Below, piece by piece: positions 35,457 through 39,342 of a DNA stretch of 39,342 bases. Positions within the stretch are counted from its first letter, which is position 1. Each line of letters begins with the position of its first letter. Below the pieces are notes generated by a model. It was not told the DNA's origin. It saw nothing but the letters and a program-made list of their open reading frames with translations, and did not search any database. Source of the stretch: Bacillota bacterium (GTDB lineage: Bacteria; Bacillota; Clostridia; Saccharofermentanales; Fastidiosipilaceae); the NCBI GenBank assembly GCA_030055235.1, contig JASGUW010000086.1, positions 1 through 39,342 on the forward strand. Direction: 5' to 3'. The translations under genes and the position numbers were made by a program.

Positions 35457-37460
35457 ATGCCCGAAGAAGCCATCGCCCAGCCACAGACCTACTACATCAC
35501 CACGCCCATCTACTACACCAGCGGTCGGCCGCATATCGGACACTCCTACACGACCGTGGCCGCCGACGCCATGGCGCGCTACCGCCGCCGCCAGGGCTAC
35601 GATGTGATGTTTGTCACCGGCACGGACGAGCATGGGCTCAAAGTCCAGGAGCGCGCCGCCGCCGCCGGTCTCTCCCCGCAGGCCTATGTCGACGGAATTG
35701 TGGCGGAGTTCCAGGAAATCTGGCAGCTGCTCGGCATCTCCTATGACCGCTTCATCCGCACCACCGATCCCGAACACGTCGCCGCCATCCAGGAGATCTT
35801 CACCATGCTCTACGAGCGCGGCGACATCTATCTGGATGTCTACGAAGGCTGGTACTGCACGCCCTGTGAAAGCTACTGGACCCAGACCCAGCTGGTCGAC
35901 GGCAAATGTCCCGACTGCGGGCGCGACGTCGTCCTGACCCAGGAGGAGACCTATTTCTTCCGGCAGTCGAAGTACGGCCAGCGCCTGATCGATCTCTACC
36001 GCGAGCGCCCGGAATTCATCCAGCCGTCGAGCCGCATGCATGAAATGCTGAATAACTTCCTGATCCCGGGCCTGGAGGACGTCGCGGTTTCGCGCACCTC
36101 CTTTGACTGGGGCATCCACGTGCCTTTTGACGAAAAGCATGTCGTCTATGTCTGGGTCGACGCCCTCTTCAACTACCTCACCGTCCTGGGCTTCCCGAAC
36201 GGTGAGAATCCTGTCTGGGAGCGCTACTGGCCGGCCGATGTCCAGCTGATGGGGAAGGAGATCGTCCGCTTCCACACCATTCTCTGGCCCGCCCTGCTGA
36301 TGGCCCTTGACATGCCCGTCCCCAAACAGGCCTTCGGCCACGGCTGGCTGCTCTTCCGCGACTCCAAGATGTCCAAGTCCGTCGGCAACGTCGTCGACCC
36401 CGCCATCCTCTGTGAACGCTATGGCGTCGACGCCATCCGCTACTACCTGCTGCGTGAGATCCCCTTTGGCTCGGACGGCAACTTCTCGAACGAGGCCCTG
36501 GTCACCCGCATCAACGCCGATCTGGCCAACGACCTGGGCAACCTCATCAGCCGCACGACCGCCATGATCGCCCGTTACTTCGACGGCCGGCTGCCGGAGG
36601 AGCGGGAGGCAGCCGACATAGATCAGGAGCTGCTGGGACTTGCCGCCACACTGGCGGAGAGTGTTGAGGCGAACCTCGACGAGCTGCAGTACAGCCAGGC
36701 CCTGGCCGAAATCTGGCGCGTGATCGGCCGCGCGAACAAGTACATCGACGAGACCACGCCCTGGATTCTGGCCCGTGACGCTGCGCAGCGGCCGCGCCTG
36801 GCCACCGTGCTCCACAACCTGGCCGCCACGCTGCGCCAGATTGCGATCCTCCTGGAGCCCTTCATGCCCGCAACCGGCCCCGCCATCCTGGCCGCTCTCG
36901 GCGTCGGCGACGACAGCCGCCAGAGCTCCTGGGCCAGCGCACGTGAAGCGGGTCTCTGGCAGCCTGCGGCAGCCATAGAGGCCGCCAAACCGCTCTTCCC
37001 CCGCCTGGATCTGGAGGTGGAGCTCGACTACATGCAGAGCATTCTGGAGGCGGATAAGGGCAAAGACAGCCCCGCTCCCGCGGCAACGGAGGAACCTGCT
37101 GCTGCAGCTGCGGCCGCGCCGGTCGGGATCGCGACCATCAAGTATGAGGATTTTGCGAAGCTCGACCTGCGTGTCGCCATCGTGACCGCCTGCGATCGGG
37201 TGCCGAAGGCCGACAAGCTGCTGCGCTTCGACCTTGATGTCGGAGCTTACGGCGTGCGTCAGGTTGTCAGTGGCATCGCCGACAGCTATGAGCCGGAAGA
37301 ACTCATCGGCCGCCGTGTCATTCTGGTGGCAAATCTCGCCAAGCGTCGTGTCCGCGGCACCGAGTCCGAGGGCATGCTGCTCTGCGCCGAAGCCCCCGAC
37401 GGCACGTACCGCCTGCTTGGTGTTGCAGACGATGTCAAGGCCGGCAGCCAGGTCAGCTGA
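35457..37460 (+). CDS. metG: Methionyl-tRNA synthetase with C-terminal tRNA-binding domain
   Basis: A 667-residue class I synthetase. The HIGH motif is at residues 26-29 (PHIGH), the zinc-knuckle cysteines in WYCTPCESYW and KCPDCGRDV, and KMSKS at residues 304-308. An Ala/Pro-rich linker (about 540-555) joins the anticodon domain to an EMAP/Trbp111-like tRNA-binding domain (about 558-667, KYEDFAKLDLRVAIVTACDRVPKADKLL). The intact single-knuckle form matches Gram-positive MetRS. No T-box leader fits in the 24-bp gap upstream, so it is co-transcribed from an earlier promoter. It overlaps tatD by one base. Confidence 0.98.
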   Translation: MPEEAIAQPQTYYITTPIYYTSGRPHIGHSYTTVAADAMARYRRRQGYDVMFVTGTDEHGLKVQERAAAAGLSPQAYVDGIVAEFQEIWQLLGISYDRFIRTTDPEHVAAIQEIFTMLYERGDIYLDVYEGWYCTPCESYWTQTQLVDGKCPDCGRDVVLTQEETYFFRQSKYGQRLIDLYRERPEFIQPSSRMHEMLNNFLIPGLEDVAVSRTSFDWGIHVPFDEKHVVYVWVDALFNYLTVLGFPNGENPVWERYWPADVQLMGKEIVRFHTILWPALLMALDMPVPKQAFGHGWLLFRDSKMSKSVGNVVDPAILCERYGVDAIRYYLLREIPFGSDGNFSNEALVTRINADLANDLGNLISRTTAMIARYFDGRLPEEREAADIDQELLGLAATLAESVEANLDELQYSQALAEIWRVIGRANKYIDETTPWILARDAAQRPRLATVLHNLAATLRQIAILLEPFMPATGPAILAALGVGDDSRQSSWASAREAGLWQPAAAIEAAKPLFPRLDLEVELDYMQSILEADKGKDSPAPAATEEPAAAAAAAPVGIATIKYEDFAKLDLRVAIVTACDRVPKADKLLRFDLDVGAYGVRQVVSGIADSYEPEELIGRRVILVANLAKRRVRGTESEGMLLCAEAPDGTYRLLGVADDVKAGSQVS

Positions 37461-38293
37461 TGTTAGAGCCCGCTCCCATCTGGATTGACACCCATGCCCA
37501 TCTCAATGACGGGCGCTTTGGGGATGACCTGGACGCCGTCATAGAGCGCGCCCTGGAGGCCGGCGTCACCCGCATGATCTGCTGCGGCTATGACGAAGCC
37601 TCCAGCGATCTGGCTCTGGCCATCGCCCGCCGTTATCCCGCGGTCTGGGCTTCCGTCGGCCTGCATCCCCACGATGCCGGCGACTGGACTCCGACACTCG
37701 CGGCGCATTTCGATGCTCTGCTGCGGGAGGCTCGGGTCAACCGCATCGTCGCCGTGGGTGAAGTCGGCATGGACTTTCACTATGTGAGTGGAGAGGAAGT
37801 GGCGGCTCGGCAGGAACTGGCCTTCCGTGCCCAGATAGAGCTTGCCATCCGCCACGATCTTCCGCTGATCGTCCACGACCGCGACGCCCACCTGGCCGTC
37901 TACGACTGCCTGGAGAGCTACCACAGCACCGGTCGGCTGCGCCCCAGGGCGGGTGTCCTGCACTGCTACGGCGGCTCCGCCGACTTCTACCTGCAGCGGG
38001 CCATCCATCTGGGCCTGGATGTCGGCTTCGACGGCCCCATCACCTATCGCAATTCGCGCCGTGCGGCGGAGGTCATAGCCCAGGCTCCACCGGAGCGCCT
38101 GCATATTGAGACCGACTGCCCCTGGCTGCCGCCCGAGCCCCACCGCGGCAAACGCAATGAACCCGGCTTTCTGCCCTATGTTGCCGCAGCCATGGCCCGC
38201 ATCCGGGATGTTTCGCCGGCCGAGCTTTCGCGTCAGCTGGAGGCCAACGGACTGCGGCTCTTCTGGCCGGAGGAACTTGGCGCCACGGACTGA
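37460..38293 (+). CDS. TatD-family metal-dependent hydrolase (DNase)
   Basis: The 277-residue TIM-barrel hydrolase has the expected metal residues: WIDTHAHLND (His12, His14), GEVGMDFH (Glu), LIVHDRDAH (His), VLHCYGG (His) and ETDCPWLPPEPHRGKRNEP (Asp). Family members degrade DNA from the 3' end and may act in repair. The usual clostridial order metG-tatD is kept, with TGATG coupling. The next genes of that order (rnmV, ksgA) do not follow; a repeat-rich gap does. Confidence 0.94.
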   Translation: MLEPAPIWIDTHAHLNDGRFGDDLDAVIERALEAGVTRMICCGYDEASSDLALAIARRYPAVWASVGLHPHDAGDWTPTLAAHFDALLREARVNRIVAVGEVGMDFHYVSGEEVAARQELAFRAQIELAIRHDLPLIVHDRDAHLAVYDCLESYHSTGRLRPRAGVLHCYGGSADFYLQRAIHLGLDVGFDGPITYRNSRRAAEVIAQAPPERLHIETDCPWLPPEPHRGKRNEPGFLPYVAAAMARIRDVSPAELSRQLEANGLRLFWPEELGATD

Positions 38294-38440
38294 CATGTCG
38301 TGCGGTATCTTTGTCACAGCGTGCGGAGTTAAAAAACAAAAACACCCTGAGGCAGCGGCGCCCCTTCGCGTTACAAAAAAATCCAGCGTCCGGAAGTTCA
38401 CACAACTGTCCAGCCCACGATCCGCCGAGTCTCATAGCCC

Positions 38441-38806
38441 ATGCCTTTAGCTTCGATCAAGGCACAAAATGGCATAAGTCGTTGGCGCTGAGCATATAGC
38501 GGTACCTAACTCGCTTCATGATTTATTTTTGAAACTGTAAGTGTCAAGTTTTGGAGTTGTGTCATCTTTAGCTGACACAACTCGCTTTTTTGTCCAATTC
38601 GAGGACCAAATGGCCAAATATTGGAGTTGTGTCACGTTTCCCTGACACAACTCGCTTTTTTGTCCAATTCGAGGGTGAAATGGTCAAGTTTTGGAGTTGT
38701 GTCACGTTTTTGATTCAGTTTTGTGCCCCCATGCCTCTCGCTTCAATCAAGGCACAAAACGGCATGAGTCGTTGGCGACGAGCGCATAGCGGTATCTAAC
38801 CCGTTT
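38441..38806 (+). repeat. Pair of 76-bp direct repeats bracketing array B
   Basis: The sequence beginning ATGCCT(T/C)T(A/C)GCTTC(G/A)ATCAA and containing GTCGTTGGCG occupies 38441-38516 and 38731-38806, 290 bp apart, with about a dozen differences. The array B units lie between the two copies. GGCACAAAA(T/C)GGCAT within each forms a small imperfect hairpin with neighbouring bases. Confidence 0.82.
38542..38712 (+). repeat. Array B: 70-bp hairpin units, two full and one partial
   Basis: Units start at about 38542, 38612 and 38682, period 70. The first two have perfect 11-bp stems, GAGTTGTGTCA/TGACACAACTC, at 38554-38583 and 38624-38653; the two eight-base loops differ while the stems are identical. 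GCTTTTTTGTCCA and ATTCGAG follow each stem, so each unit resembles an intrinsic terminator with an outer arm TGG(C/T)CAA upstream. The third copy stops after its first stem arm. Confidence 0.93.
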
Positions 38807-38818
38807 TCACCATCTGAG

Positions 38819-38987
38819 CAAGTTTTTCGCTATTGCCCGATCCGCGGGGCAATCTTGGCTTTTTTGACCACTCTCTGGTCAAAAACTTCGCTATTGCCCG
38901 ATTCCCGGGGCAATCTCGGCTTTTTTGTCCACCCCCTGGTCAAAAACTTCGCTATTGCCCGATCCGCGGGACAATAGCGTCATCTTT
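38819..38987 (+). repeat. Array C: three 61-bp hairpin units
   Basis: The core CGCTATTGCCCGAT recurs at 38828, 38889 and 38950. Each unit has an inner hairpin ATTGCCC...GGGCAAT, then a CTTTTTTG(A/T)CCA arm. The junction TTTTTTGACCA-ctctc-TGGTCAAAAA (38862-38885) is itself a near-perfect hairpin. The third unit is truncated and carries one stem mismatch. In reverse orientation the same plan and period appear in array D at 1-299. Confidence 0.92.
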
Positions 38988-39132
38988 TAACCCGGAGGAC
39001 GTCCGCGGTATCTGGTTTGTGTTATCTAGCCATTTTTGATTCAGTTCTGTCACCCGCCAAGCGAGAGGAAGACTCGATAAATGGTTTTTCGCGTCACGAC
39101 AGCTGCAATGTGCAATCAAAAAATAAAAAAGA

Positions 39133-39161
39133 TTGACAAGTCGGAAAATCATCCGTATACT
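39133..39161 (+). promoter_or_regulatory. Strong sigma-A promoter for the tRNA operon
   Basis: TTGACA (39133-39138), a 17-base spacer and TATACT (39156-39161), preceded by an A-rich stretch (AAAAAATAAAAAAGA) that could act as an UP element. It is the closest match to consensus in the window and lies 55 bases before tRNA-Val. Confidence 0.88.
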
Positions 39162-39215
39162 CGCACTTGCTGTCAGCGCTGGTCCTTCCGGCAGAGAACG
39201 CAATCTTGACAAATT

Positions 39216-39291
39216 GGGAACTTAGCTCAGCTGGTAGAGCATCTGCCTTACAAGCAGAGGGTCACAGGTTCGAGCCCTGTAGTTCCCACCA
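39216..39291 (+). tRNA. tRNA-Val (anticodon TAC)
   Basis: The acceptor arms GGGAACT and AGTTCCC pair fully. The D arm is GCTC...GAGC, the anticodon stem TCTGC/GCAGA with loop CTTACAA gives anticodon TAC, and the T arm reads CACAGGTTCGAGCCCTGT. A encoded discriminator plus CCA end is present, total 76 bases. Confidence 0.97.
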
Positions 39292-39299
39292 TATAACAC

Positions 39300-39342
39300 G
39301 GCGCAGTAGTTCAGTTGGTTAGAATGCCAGCCTGTCACGCTG
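39300..39342 (+). tRNA. tRNA-Asp (anticodon GTC), cut by the window end
   Basis: GGCGCAG at 39300-39306 opens the acceptor stem, followed by a D arm (GTTC...GAAT region) and the anticodon stem CCAGC/GCTGg with loop CTGTCAC, giving GTC. The variable and T arms lie beyond the window. Eight bases separate it from tRNA-Val. Confidence 0.92.

Larger units (their letters stand above)
38294..39132. other. Repeat-rich intergenic region before the tRNA operon
   Basis: No credible gene is present. The gap contains the 76-bp direct repeats at 38441 and 38731, array B at 38542-38712, array C at 38819-38987, and a repeated TTTTTGATTCAGTT segment at 38707 and 39035. Short open frames here follow the repeats and have no ribosome-binding site. 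Confidence 0.6.

Overview
The window looks like chromosomal DNA from a GC-rich member of the Bacillota, most likely class Clostridia. The basis is gene order: a PucR/CdaR regulator followed by ftsE-ftsX, a coiled-coil M23 hydrolase and a CtpA-type protease; one uninterrupted S10-spc cluster that runs on through an alpha-type cluster into ECF transporter genes and truA; a short KOW protein between map and infA; and zinc-binding (cysteine-rich) forms of S14, S4, L24, L36 and Adk. A genus cannot be given from sequence reading alone. All intact genes lie on the + strand.

Layout. 1-1583 has no intact gene: an array of 61-bp repeats containing hairpins, then a decayed IS66-type transposase gene pair on the - strand, then a promoter region. 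1584-9542 is a cell-wall and stress block: cdaR-like regulator, ftsE, ftsX, a secreted PcsB/EnvC-like M23 protein, a CtpA-like protease, a SAM methyltransferase and hslO (Hsp33). 9543-11289 is a 1.75-kb intergenic region with direct repeats and two arrays of hairpin-containing tandem repeats. 11290-13288 holds two overlapping lipoprotein genes of the PdaA-like polysaccharide deacetylase family; the second has lost the expected catalytic Asp. 13289-26435 is the S10-spc cluster from rpsJ to infA, ending in a clear intrinsic terminator. A consensus-like sigma-A promoter then starts rpmJ, rpsM, rpsK, rpsD, rpoA, rplQ, a fused EcfA1-EcfA2 ATPase, ecfT and truA. A nicotinate phosphoribosyltransferase, a cyclophilin, metG and a TatD-family nuclease follow. 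38294-39215 is a second repeat-rich intergenic region, ending in a near-perfect promoter for a tRNA operon (tRNA-Val, then tRNA-Asp cut by the window end).

How the genes work together. FtsEX plus the coiled-coil M23 protein form the expected ATP-gated switch for peptidoglycan hydrolysis at division, with CtpA as a likely processing protease in the same operon. The ribosomal block makes most of the S10/spc/alpha proteins together with SecY, adenylate kinase, methionine aminopeptidase, IF-1 and RNA polymerase alpha.

The most unusual signal is non-coding. At least four tandem arrays in three intergenic regions share one module plan: an outer inverted repeat close to TGGTCAAAA...TTTTGACCA enclosing an inner hairpin whose sequence is specific to each array and often perfectly paired, with fixed periods of 61, 70 or 71 bp. 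I do not recognise this as a named repeat class.
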